This document shows, piece by piece, positions 7,957-14,987 of a DNA stretch of 26,005 bases. Source of the DNA: Candidatus Bathyarchaeota archaeon (lineage in GTDB: Archaea; Thermoproteota; Bathyarchaeia; TCS64). The position numbers were made by a program, and so were the translations under genes. The DNA lies in assembly GCA_013329615.1 (NCBI GenBank), contig DUKA01000219.1:1-26005 (forward strand), given 5' to 3'. The notes beneath the pieces are model-generated. The model worked only from the letters and a program-made list of their open reading frames with translations. It was not told the origin of the DNA and did not search any database. Position 1 is the first letter of the stretch. Each line of letters starts with the position of its first letter.

Positions 7957-7969
7957 TTGCGCACCCGAA

Positions 7970-7989
7970 AAATGTTATATCCTGAATGC
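7970..7989 (+). promoter_or_regulatory. TATA region of the first MFS gene
   Basis: The sequence AAATGTTATATCCTGAATG closely matches AAATGTTAATATCGGGAATG found upstream of the second MFS gene (9397-9416). The TATA core is TTATAT. Because transcription should begin about 25 bases further on, in-frame starts at 7957 and 7972 are unlikely. Confidence 0.6.
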
Positions 7990-8019
7990 ACGCTAACCCC
8001 TTATCCTCTTGGGGCGTTT

Positions 8020-9288
8020 TTGAACTTGCTTGACCCGACAGCGGAGATGAAGCGTAACTACTACATGGTCATCGCGGCCATGGTCTCGATGCAGGTGACG
8101 ACGAGCACCATCTACATGGTGCTCCCCGTCTTCTTCAAGCTGAACGGCGTGTCAAACACTGAGAGCGGCGTACTCATCGCAATAGGCACCTTCGCGGGGA
8201 TCATCAGCAGCTTCCTCGCCGGGAGGTACAGCGACACCCACGGGCGCAAGCCGGTGCTAATAGCTGGCATGGCGATGTACAGCGCCGTTTTCTTCCTCTT
8301 CGCCCTCGGGGGGAAGGACTTCAACACCTTCTTCATCCTCCGCTTCATCGAGGGGCTCGGCTTCTACATCACCCCCGTCGCCGTGATGACGATCGCTGGG
8401 GACATCTTCCCGGCGAGGCAGAGGGGGAAGGCGATGGCCCTCTACACGATGGCGTCAGGGATTGGGCAGCTCTTGGGTCCCCTCGGCGCCGGCTTCTTCA
8501 TCGAGGCCGCCACATACACGACGTACTTCATCCTTTGCGGAGTCTTCGTCACGATTGGCACACTCGTCGTCATCTTCTTCGTCAAGGAGACCAGGCCCGA
8601 GGCCGTGAAGATGAAGGCTGATGAGGATAAGTTGGCGAAGAAGACTTGGAGCTTCTCAGGGCTGCTGCGCGACACGAGGGCGCTCGGCGTCGTTGTCGGC
8701 TTCTTTTTCCTCGCTATCCTCTTCTACAGGACGGGTAACACGATGGTGAACCCCTTCCTGAGTATCTACCTCACTGAGGAGCTGCACGTGACTATGGGGG
8801 ACACAGGGTGGTTCTTCGCCATACGCGCCTTCATGACGCTCACATTCGCCCCCCTCGCCGGGTGGATGGCCGACAAGTGGGGTAGGAAGATACCCTTCCT
8901 CGGAGGTATGGCTCTCCTCGTCGCCACGATGCTCGGGTATCGCATGGTCACCCACTTCGACCAGGTGCTCGTGATCCGCGCTCTTGAGTCGATAAGCAAC
9001 GCCGTGTTGATGCCCACGACGCGCGCCATGGTCACCGACCTGCTGACGCCCGAGAGGAGGGCGTTCGGCAACGGGCTATACAATACCCTCGTGGACGAGA
9101 GCAGCACGATGGGCAGCATCGCGGGCGGCTGGGTCTACGACAGCTACGGCTTTGGCACAGTGTTCGGCATAGGCGCCATCACCGCAGCCATCTGTATGGC
9201 GATAGTCGCCTGGAAGGTCCCCGAGCCGAGCACCCTGCCCCACAATGTCGGGAAGAAGCCGAGCGAGACCTCGGCCGGGCGCCACTAA
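8020..9288 (+). CDS. Major facilitator superfamily transporter (MFS copy 1)
   Basis: This is a 12-helix secondary transporter of about 422 residues. The MFS motif A appears after helix 2 (GRYSDTHGRKP) and again, as expected from the internal duplication, between helices 8 and 9 (GWMADKWGRKIP). A charged cytoplasmic loop (KETRPEAVKMKADEDKLAKK) separates the two halves. The substrate cannot be deduced; the family includes drug and sugar exporters and metabolite importers. The TTG at 8020 is preferred because it lies downstream of the TATA box, keeps the DPxA stretch shared with the paralogue, and gives nearly the same length (420 in the neighbour). ATG 8047 and the earlier TTG 7957 and ATG 7972 are alternatives. 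It is followed in tandem by a clear paralogue. Confidence 0.88.
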   Translation: MNLLDPTAEMKRNYYMVIAAMVSMQVTTSTIYMVLPVFFKLNGVSNTESGVLIAIGTFAGIISSFLAGRYSDTHGRKPVLIAGMAMYSAVFFLFALGGKDFNTFFILRFIEGLGFYITPVAVMTIAGDIFPARQRGKAMALYTMASGIGQLLGPLGAGFFIEAATYTTYFILCGVFVTIGTLVVIFFVKETRPEAVKMKADEDKLAKKTWSFSGLLRDTRALGVVVGFFFLAILFYRTGNTMVNPFLSIYLTEELHVTMGDTGWFFAIRAFMTLTFAPLAGWMADKWGRKIPFLGGMALLVATMLGYRMVTHFDQVLVIRALESISNAVLMPTTRAMVTDLLTPERRAFGNGLYNTLVDESSTMGSIAGGWVYDSYGFGTVFGIGAITAAICMAIVAWKVPEPSTLPHNVGKKPSETSAGRH

Positions 9289-9337
9289 CCCCTCCTTCTG
9301 AGCCCCCGGTCGGGTCTCACCCCCTCGCCGAGTAATG

Positions 9338-9354
9338 GTATCGAGCCCCGATAC
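9338..9354. repeat. Short inverted repeat between the two MFS genes
   Basis: GTATCG and CGATAC are perfect inverted copies separated by AGCCC. They lie 50 bases after the stop of MFS copy 1 and about 45 bases before the TATA box of copy 2. It could be an operator for a dimeric regulator or a weak hairpin terminator; no T-run follows. Confidence 0.4.
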
Positions 9355-9396
9355 ATACCTGCATCAAACCAATAATGTCAGTAAATATGCTCGACG

Positions 9397-9416
9397 AAAT
9401 GTTAATATCGGGAATG
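9397..9416 (+). promoter_or_regulatory. TATA region of the second MFS gene
   Basis: AAATGTTAATATCGGGAATG contains a TTAATATC core ending about 26 bases before the GTG start at 9435, consistent with leaderless transcription. It is closely similar to the box before the first MFS gene. Confidence 0.65.
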
Positions 9417-9434
9417 GGACCCCGTACCTGAGTC

Positions 9435-10697
9435 GTGACAACTCGGGTAGACCCAAAGGCGGACGAGACCGTCACGCCACAGCAGAGGCGCAACTACTAC
9501 TTCATAGTCCTCTCCGTCGTCTCGATGCAGATCACTGCGTCGACCATCTACATGGTTCTCCCCCTCTTCTTCGAGCAGTACGGGATGACGAACAGTGAGA
9601 GTGGTATACTCATCTCGATTGGCACACTCGCGGGCGTGTTCAGCGGCCTCATAGCCGGCAAGTTCAGTGACAACTATGGACGCAAGTGGTTCCTCGTGGG
9701 TGGCACGGCGATCTACGCCGTTGTCTTCTTCCTCTTCGCCGTACTCGGTAAGGACTTCAATACCTTCCTCATACTCCGCTTCTTCGAGGGGATCGGCTTC
9801 TACGTTATGCCCGTCCTCGTGTCGGCCATGTGCGCCGACATATTCCCGACGAGGGAGAGGGGCAGGATGATGGCACTCTTCTCCATGGCCGGCGGAATCG
9901 GGCAACTCATCGGACCACTCTCCGCCCCCTACCTCATCAACGGGAGCGACTACAGCGTCTACTTCTACTTCTCGGGCGCCTTCGTCGTCGTAAGCTGTCT
10001 GAGCATGATATTCCTCATCAAGGAGACCCTGCCCCTCGAGCAGCGCGTCGCTCGAGACAAGAGCGGCAAGGGCTTCAGCATAGGCGGCTTCTGGAACTCC
10101 GTGAAGATGCTCGGCGGCGCCTTCCTAATCCTACTGGTCGCCATACTCCTCTACAGGACCGGCTACACACTCTTCGACCCCTTCCTGAGCCTCTACCTCC
10201 GTACCGTACTCATGCTCGACCTTTCATCGACGAGCTACATCTTCGCCATAAGGGCGGTTTGCACGCTGGCCTTCGCCCCAGTCGCCGGATGGCTGGCCGA
10301 CCGCTACGGCAGGAAACCCACCTTCCTTCTCGGCATGGTGTTGACTGTCATATCCCTCTTCGCCTACACGCAGATCAAGGGCTCATTCGACATCTACATA
10401 GTCAGGTCGCTCGACGCCATCGCGTCGGTCGTCGTCCTCAACTCCATCAGGGTATACACGGCGGACCTCCTCGCCCCGCAGGTCAGGGGCTTCGGCATGG
10501 GCCTCTACTCGACCATCAGCCAGGAGAGCTCGACAATTGGCTCCATATTCGGCGGATACATAATCGACGCATTCGGCTTCAACATGGTCTTCCTCAGCGC
10601 CGCGGCGCTCTCTGCACTCGCGCTCTTTGTCGTGCAGCTGCGTGTGCCCGAGCCGAACAAGGCGGGAAAGACCGAGGCGAAGCCAGCCAACAAGTAG
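9435..10697 (+). CDS. Major facilitator superfamily transporter (MFS copy 2)
   Basis: This 420-residue, 12-helix transporter is a paralogue of the preceding gene: RRNYYFIVLSVVSMQITAST aligns with the same region of copy 1, and the GxLAGxFSGLIAGKFSDNYGRK and GWLADRYGRKP motif A stretches lie at matching positions. Near the C-terminus LYSTISQESSTIGSIFGGY matches LYNTLVDESSTMGSIAGGW, a stretch special to this pair. The start is a GTG at 9435, chosen because the TATA box is at the leaderless distance. The tandem duplication with partial divergence suggests related but distinct substrates or conditions. The substrate is unknown. Confidence 0.9.
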   Translation: MTTRVDPKADETVTPQQRRNYYFIVLSVVSMQITASTIYMVLPLFFEQYGMTNSESGILISIGTLAGVFSGLIAGKFSDNYGRKWFLVGGTAIYAVVFFLFAVLGKDFNTFLILRFFEGIGFYVMPVLVSAMCADIFPTRERGRMMALFSMAGGIGQLIGPLSAPYLINGSDYSVYFYFSGAFVVVSCLSMIFLIKETLPLEQRVARDKSGKGFSIGGFWNSVKMLGGAFLILLVAILLYRTGYTLFDPFLSLYLRTVLMLDLSSTSYIFAIRAVCTLAFAPVAGWLADRYGRKPTFLLGMVLTVISLFAYTQIKGSFDIYIVRSLDAIASVVVLNSIRVYTADLLAPQVRGFGMGLYSTISQESSTIGSIFGGYIIDAFGFNMVFLSAAALSALALFVVQLRVPEPNKAGKTEAKPANK

Positions 10698-10714
10698 CCC
10701 CTTCTTCAGTCTCT

Positions 10715-10774
10715 GCTTTTTTCAAGTCCCTTGGAGAATTTTCAAGTCTTTGGGGCGAAGCTCGCCGACTTGAA
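10715..10774. terminator. T-tract and hairpin between convergent MFS and M50 genes
   Basis: A T-run (TGCTTTTTTC, about 10716-10725) follows the MFS stop. TTTTCAAGTC occurs twice as a direct repeat (about 10721 and 10739), and the second copy pairs as TTCAAGTC/GACTTGAA (10741-10748 with 10767-10774) around an inner GGCGA/TCGCC stem. The arrangement suits transcription termination from both sides. Confidence 0.5.
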
Positions 10775-10781
10775 TTTATGC

Positions 10782-11591
10782 TTAGATCGGGACGAGCCCG
10801 AATAGGTTGAAACTGAAGACTATGTTGCCGACTATGAGGGCGAGGAAGGCGTAGGTTGCCACGTTCTGCAGGAGCTTGCCCGTGGGCATCTTCTCGGTGA
10901 CCGCCCTCCACATCTGGCCGCCGTCGAGTGGTCCTATCGGGAGCATGTTCATTATGGCGAGGTTTATCGAGACGAAGTAGAGCCAGCTGAAGAACACATT
11001 CAGAGCGTTCGGCATTACGCCTCCGAAGATTATCATTATCGGTATGACCAGAAGCCCGGTGATGAGGTTGACTATGCTCCCCGAGGCGAATATCCTGAGC
11101 CTGCTGAGTAGCGAGGCCTTCTCCATCTCCTCCTCGTCGGGCTCCACTGCTCCGCCGAAGGTTATGACGGCGACCATTATGGCTGCCGACTTCACCTTTA
11201 CCCCCTCCATTATGCACTGTATCCCGTGGCTGAGCTCGTGCACGAGTATCACGACGCCCGCCGCCATCATGAACCACGGCAGGCTCTCGGCGCTTATCGT
11301 CACACCCGGGATCAGTGGCTGGACGGGTGTCGCGGTCTCGGGTTTCAGGAAGAACTTGATGAGGTTGTTGAGCAGCAGCCACGAGGCGAATGTTGCCTGT
11401 CCCACGGCGGTTACGATGCCGACGTTGCCGAGGATCCGCCAGAAGCCGGGGCGCCACGCCGCGAGGCGCGCTATGAAGCCGTTCAGCCTCGTAGACTTGT
11501 AGAGGGCGTAGACGAGGCTCACCTCTAGGTCGTCGCGCTGCACCTTGAGCAGTTTCACGGCTGCGTAGAATACGAACCAGCCGGCTATCAT
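10782..11591 (-). CDS. Site-2-type membrane metalloprotease (peptidase family M50)
   Basis: The protein is polytopic and carries both zinc-site motifs of M50 intramembrane proteases: HELSH within a hydrophobic helix (H118, E119, H122) and NMLPIGPLDGG with D223 as third ligand. Such enzymes cut transmembrane substrates within the bilayer, typically to release membrane-tethered regulators. Five to six hydrophobic segments are visible. The ATG at 11591 falls inside what looks like the first membrane helix: the in-frame codons upstream encode SLTTLAI, continuing the hydrophobic stretch, but no ATG, GTG or TTG is present there. The start is therefore uncertain; a CTG near 11633 lies after a TATA box and is an alternative. 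A possible substrate in this window is the membrane-anchored regulator at 19004, but nothing links them directly. Confidence 0.9.
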   Translation of the reverse strand: MIAGWFVFYAAVKLLKVQRDDLEVSLVYALYKSTRLNGFIARLAAWRPGFWRILGNVGIVTAVGQATFASWLLLNNLIKFFLKPETATPVQPLIPGVTISAESLPWFMMAAGVVILVHELSHGIQCIMEGVKVKSAAIMVAVITFGGAVEPDEEEMEKASLLSRLRIFASGSIVNLITGLLVIPIMIIFGGVMPNALNVFFSWLYFVSINLAIMNMLPIGPLDGGQMWRAVTEKMPTGKLLQNVATYAFLALIVGNIVFSFNLFGLVPI

Positions 11592-11648
11592 TATGGCGAG
11601 CGTCGTGAGGGAGTCCGTGTCTTTGACCTCCAGTCTCAGGTTGAGGCT

Positions 11649-11660
11649 GTAAATATAAGG
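11649..11660. promoter_or_regulatory. Divergent TATA region for the M50 and nucleotidyltransferase genes
   Basis: GTAAATATAAGG reads CCTTATATTTAC on the minus strand. It is 33-44 bases before the ATG at 11693 on the plus strand and lies upstream of the M50 gene on the minus strand. A strong purine-rich ribosome-binding region (GGTGGGGGAGGGGG) directly precedes the ATG at 11693. Confidence 0.6.
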
Positions 11661-11692
11661 AGACCGCTCCCCTTAAGTGGTGGGGGAGGGGG

Positions 11693-12373
11693 ATGGCGGA
11701 GCGCGTCGAGGTGGCGTACGATGAGGGGCGCTGGGTCTTCCTGCGCTCCCTCAGGGGCGAGGCCTCGGCCCTGATGCGCCCACTCGCGGCCGCCCACATA
11801 GAGTGTCTTGTATACGGCAGCCTCGCACGCGGCGACGTGAAGCCGACAAGCGACGTCGATATATTCATACCCAGCCCACCCGCCCCCGAGCTCGTCGAGG
11901 CTGCCCTCGAACGCGCAGGCATACGCGCCGCTGAGAGGGAGATAGTGCAGGCGACCCCCGGCTACGCCGCGAAGGGCTACATATACACGGGGGATCGCCG
12001 CGGCTACAGCTTCCCACTCGTCCGCCTCCTCCCCACCGAGCGCGACTTCTACGGCTTCGCCGGATCGGTCACTTTGAAGCAGCTCGACGGGGGCATCAGG
12101 GTGCCCGGCGTAGACAAGATGCTGATGCTCATCGAGCCCACGCCCCGCGGCCACGTCGAGTCCCCGGTGGCGGGCAGGGAGGGGCAGGTGGCGCGCCTAC
12201 TCGGCGTCGACACGCGGATCGTCTCTGAACGCGTGAGAACCCTCGAGCGCCGCCGTTCGGTGGGGCGCACCGGCGTCTTCCTCAAGCATAGTCTTGAGCC
12301 GGGTGAGGGGTTCGGCGAGGCGCTGCACAGGCTGAGCCTAGGCAGACCCGCCGTGAGAAAACGGCTGGGTTAA
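11693..12373 (+). CDS. Predicted nucleotidyltransferase (pol beta superfamily)
   Basis: The 226-residue protein has the hallmark of the DNA polymerase beta-like nucleotidyltransferase fold: YGSLARGDVKPTSDVDIFI, with G42-S43 and the two metal-binding aspartates D54 and D56. This superfamily transfers nucleotides to RNA, proteins or small molecules. The rest, with R-rich segments such as VRTLERRRSVGRTG, may bind nucleic acid or the acceptor; I do not recognise the exact subfamily, although similar stand-alone proteins are widespread in archaea. It is not a tiny MNT/HEPN toxin-antitoxin component: it is too long and no HEPN partner is adjacent. The start follows a very strong purine-rich ribosome-binding site. 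Confidence 0.8.
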   Translation: MAERVEVAYDEGRWVFLRSLRGEASALMRPLAAAHIECLVYGSLARGDVKPTSDVDIFIPSPPAPELVEAALERAGIRAAEREIVQATPGYAAKGYIYTGDRRGYSFPLVRLLPTERDFYGFAGSVTLKQLDGGIRVPGVDKMLMLIEPTPRGHVESPVAGREGQVARLLGVDTRIVSERVRTLERRRSVGRTGVFLKHSLEPGEGFGEALHRLSLGRPAVRKRLG

Positions 12374-12384
12374 AAAATTTAGGA
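12368..12384. terminator. A/T tract between convergent stops
   Basis: TTAAAAAATTTAGG lies between the nucleotidyltransferase stop (12373) and the dnaG stop (12379). Only five bases separate the two genes, so the tract serves as a T-rich end for transcripts from both directions. Confidence 0.5.
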
Positions 12385-13683
12385 TATGTCCTTGAAGGCC
12401 TTTATCTCTATCCCCTGCGGGATACGTATGCCCTCGGCGATCCTGTCGCCGACGACCACCTTCACGCCCTTCGACGCAGCTGCGTCTACGAGGCGCCCGG
12501 TAACTATGCCGTCGAAGACGACCGCCTTGACGCCCTCGGCCGCCTTGAGCTTCTCGACAAGCTCGGCGACTGCGAACCTCGGGGACTCAGCGTCATCGTT
12601 TCCGATGAGTGTTGCCTCGAGTGTGCCCCTGAAGCCCTCTATGAGCCCCGCGTACTGCTTGGCGAGGCTCAGGGGTGGAGGCGGTGGAGCCATCACCTGC
12701 GGTGGTGGTCTCTGGCGCTGTGGGCGCTGACCCCTGCGGGGTGGCTGCTGTACACGCTCTACGCGCTCGGTCTCACGCTCGACGACTGCCTCCTGTGGAC
12801 GCTCCTCGACCCGCTGAGGCTGCTGCTCTGGTGCAGGTGCAGGACCCGACTGGAGGGCTGCGAACGCCTCCTCGAATGGCACCTTCGCCTCGAGTGCGGC
12901 CTTGATCTGGTAGGGATCGAGCTCCTCGACCTCGGAGCCGCGTGGGGCACGGGCTACGAACTTTGGCCTCGCCACCTGGTTGAGCTCTCTGAGGATGAGG
13001 TCGCCTCCGCGGTCCCCGTCTAGGAAGGCGGTAACTTCCTTCTTGCGTGCGAGTTCGCGGATGGTCTTGGGTATCTTAACGCCCTCGACTGCGATTGATC
13101 CGCTTATGCCCGCCCTGAGGAGGTTTATGACGTCCGCCCTGCCCTCGACGAGGATTATGTCGGGGCGGGTGCTGATGTCGGGTGTGGCGGTGAGCCTCTC
13201 GCGCCCGTAGTGTACGGGCTCGATCTTCTTGCTCTCCAGCCCAACCTGTTCGAGCATGACCTCGATGTCGTGGTGCTCCTTGACGGTCCAGTCGCGCATA
13301 AGCTCCTTGGCGCGCTCCTGTATGCGCTTGAGCTTGTCGACGCGTACGTCCTTTATGCCCTCGACGCCGATCTTTGCCTCGCAGGGGCCGACCCTGTCGA
13401 CGGTCTCCATCGCCGCCGCGATTATGGCGGTCTCGGGCCTGTCTAGGCTCGACGGGACCACTAGTGTGCCGGTCGTCCTGTCGTTCGCTGATTTGAGGTC
13501 TATGTCGATCCTGCCAATCTTTCCGGTGCGCTGTAGTTCGCGGAGCTCAAAGTCCTTGGGGAAAAGCCCCTCGGTTTGGCCGAATATTGCGCCGATGACA
13601 TCATGGCGCTCCACGACGCCCTCGATTGTAAAGCGTGCGTGTATCGTGTACTTGACGCCTGTGTAGCTGTCCTTATCTCCCAT
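12379..13683 (-). CDS. dnaG: Archaeal DnaG, Toprim-domain protein
   Basis: Archaeal DnaG is a Toprim-fold protein reported to have primase activity and to associate with the exosome, where it helps with poly(A)-rich RNA. The conserved N-terminal region (KYTIHARFTIEGVVERHDVIGAIFGQTEGL; first part quoted as KYTIHARFTIEG) is followed by the Toprim domain with the catalytic Glu in VEGRADV (E180) and the Asp pair in DGDRGGD (D222, D224). A Pro/Gln/Arg-rich linker (about residues 285-335) leads to a C-terminal domain of about 95 residues. The total of 434 residues is normal. The ATG at 13683 is clear, but no TATA box is found within 50 bases; the nearest good one is at 13892-13904, implying a leader of almost 200 bases or a separate RNA between. 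Confidence 0.93.
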   Translation of the reverse strand: MGDKDSYTGVKYTIHARFTIEGVVERHDVIGAIFGQTEGLFPKDFELRELQRTGKIGRIDIDLKSANDRTTGTLVVPSSLDRPETAIIAAAMETVDRVGPCEAKIGVEGIKDVRVDKLKRIQERAKELMRDWTVKEHHDIEVMLEQVGLESKKIEPVHYGRERLTATPDISTRPDIILVEGRADVINLLRAGISGSIAVEGVKIPKTIRELARKKEVTAFLDGDRGGDLILRELNQVARPKFVARAPRGSEVEELDPYQIKAALEAKVPFEEAFAALQSGPAPAPEQQPQRVEERPQEAVVERETERVERVQQPPRRGQRPQRQRPPPQVMAPPPPPLSLAKQYAGLIEGFRGTLEATLIGNDDAESPRFAVAELVEKLKAAEGVKAVVFDGIVTGRLVDAAASKGVKVVVGDRIAEGIRIPQGIEIKAFKDIS

Positions 13684-13710
13684 GCTAATTGCAACTCTGT
13701 TTCTTGTTGT

Positions 13711-13873
13711 CCTGATTCACACAAGCCGCGTTTTGGCCCCCCTATCTCCCTCTGGGGCTTCGCCCGGGTACTAAAACCCGTCGTGCTCTGCTTCCATCCG
13801 GTGATTGCGGGTGCCTAGACGCCGTCGCGTCGTTTTCACCCGCGGTGAGTGTGAACCACGCCCTCTTGGCGCG
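13711..13873 (-). ncRNA. Candidate structured RNA or long dnaG leader
   Basis: On the minus strand a TATA box (13892-13904) is followed by sequence that can fold into a closed structure: GGTTCACAC (13857-13849) pairs with GTGTGAATC near 13711. Inside are potential hairpins TCACC/GGTGA, GACGC/GCGTC, CGGGT/ACCCG and GGGC-GAA-GCCC. The gap has no credible open frame. It does not match SRP RNA, a tRNA or the conserved elements of RNase P RNA. It may be a free-standing RNA or a folded 5' leader of dnaG; I cannot separate these. The remainder of the 13684-13978 gap holds the gap promoter. Confidence 0.4.
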
Positions 13874-13891
13874 GTAGGATTACCTTCGCCT

Positions 13892-13904
13892 AGGGATAAA
13901 AACC
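13892..13904 (-). promoter_or_regulatory. TATA box upstream of the structured gap before dnaG
   Basis: On the minus strand the element reads GGTTTTTATCCCT. It predicts a transcript start near 13872, about 15 bases before the first arm of the terminal stem and about 190 bases before the dnaG ATG. Confidence 0.55.
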
Positions 13905-13935
13905 TTGTCGATCAGGGATTCTCCGCGACACGCAG

Positions 13936-13970
13936 GTTTTAAGAGCGTTTCACCGACCCTTATCTGAGGT
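13936..13970 (+). promoter_or_regulatory. TATA box and ribosome-binding site of gap
   Basis: GTTTTAAG (about 13936-13943) lies 36-43 bases before the ATG. GAGGT at 13966-13970 is eight bases before it and complements the 3' end of archaeal 16S rRNA. Unlike many genes here, gap therefore appears to have a short leader with a ribosome-binding site. Confidence 0.55.
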
Positions 13971-13978
13971 ACGTCCTC

Positions 13979-14977
13979 ATGGTTAAAGTCGCGATCAATG
14001 GATTTGGTAGGACGGGCCGCCTCGCTTTGAGGGCGGCGCTAGAGAAGGGCTCCGAGCTCGAGTTCGTCGCGGTTAATCGCGGCGACGCCAAGCTGCTGGG
14101 GCACCTGTTGAAGTATGACAGCGTCCACGGGAGGGCACCCTTCCCCGTAGAGGTCGAGGGCGACACGATAGTCGCAGCCGGGAAGAGGATAAAGGTCCTG
14201 AACGAGTCCGACGCCGAGAAGCTCCCGTGGAAGGACATGGGCGTCTACCTCGTCATCGATGCCTCCGACAAGTACAGGGACAGGGACGGCGCTGGGAAAC
14301 ACATCAAGGCGGGGGCGAGCAAGGTCCTCGTCGGCGCCCCAGGCAAGAAACTCGACGCCACAATCGTCCTCGGCGTCAACGACAAGGTCTACGACCCCGC
14401 GAAGCACCACCTCGTCAGCAACGCGAGCTGCACGACGAACTGCACCGCACCCGTCGTCAAGGTGTTGAACGATAGCTTCGGTATCGAGTTCGCCATGGTC
14501 TCCACTATCCACGCCTACACGGGGACCCAGATGATCCTCGACAGGGCCGACAAGGACCTGCGCAGGGCGCGGGCCGCGGCTCTGAGCATCATCCCCACAT
14601 CCACGGGCATGACGAGCGCCATAGGTGAAGTGCTCCCCGAGCTGAAGGGCAAGATCGACGGCACCGCGTTCCGCGTCCCCACACCCGACGTGAGCCTCAT
14701 CGACGTCTCCGCCGTGCTCAAGGGGAAGCCGACCGCCGACCAGATCAACGCCGCCTTCAAGGAGGCAGCCGCCGGCAAGATGAAGGGCATACTCGGCTAC
14801 AGCGACGAGCCCCTAGTCTCGGTCGACTACGTCCACAGTACATACAGCTCAGTCGTCGACGGCGCCTCGACCATAAGCAACGGCGCGATGGTCAAAGTGG
14901 TCGCGTGGTACGACAACGAGTTCGGGTATAGCTGCAGGACGATCGAGCTGGCCGAGAAGATGGCCGGTCTCAAGTAA
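13979..14977 (+). CDS. gap: Class I (bacterial-type) glyceraldehyde-3-phosphate dehydrogenase
   Basis: This 332-residue enzyme oxidises and phosphorylates glyceraldehyde-3-phosphate to 1,3-bisphosphoglycerate, reversibly. It is the bacterial/eukaryotic class, not the archaeal class II enzyme: INGFGRTGR nucleotide-binding loop, SNASCTTNC with catalytic C151, TIHAYTG with the base H178, RRARAAALSIIPTSTG and WYDNEFGYS are all diagnostic. Cofactor pocket residues are unusual: the Asp that holds the NAD ribose in most bacterial enzymes (VND) is replaced (VNRGD), and the Leu187-Pro188 pair is replaced by Arg-Ala (ILDRADKD). These are the sites that distinguish NADP-using chloroplast and cyanobacterial forms, so NADP or dual use is likely. 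The gene converges with tyrS ten bases away. Confidence 0.95.
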   Translation: MVKVAINGFGRTGRLALRAALEKGSELEFVAVNRGDAKLLGHLLKYDSVHGRAPFPVEVEGDTIVAAGKRIKVLNESDAEKLPWKDMGVYLVIDASDKYRDRDGAGKHIKAGASKVLVGAPGKKLDATIVLGVNDKVYDPAKHHLVSNASCTTNCTAPVVKVLNDSFGIEFAMVSTIHAYTGTQMILDRADKDLRRARAAALSIIPTSTGMTSAIGEVLPELKGKIDGTAFRVPTPDVSLIDVSAVLKGKPTADQINAAFKEAAAGKMKGILGYSDEPLVSVDYVHSTYSSVVDGASTISNGAMVKVVAWYDNEFGYSCRTIELAEKMAGLK

Positions 14978-14987
14978 GCCCAGTTTT

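Noticed and set aside
9830..10810. A 326-residue plus-strand frame inside the second MFS gene
   Set aside because: It is an out-of-frame reading rich in Arg, His and Pro, while the MFS frame has clear helices and motif A.
11693..12373. Nucleotidyltransferase as half of an MNT/HEPN toxin-antitoxin pair
   Set aside because: The protein is about twice the size of MNT antitoxins and neither neighbour is a HEPN protein.
13711..13873. RNase P RNA in the gap before dnaG
   Set aside because: The conserved GAGGAAAGTC-type and AGAAnnnGGCTTA-type elements are missing and the span is too short.
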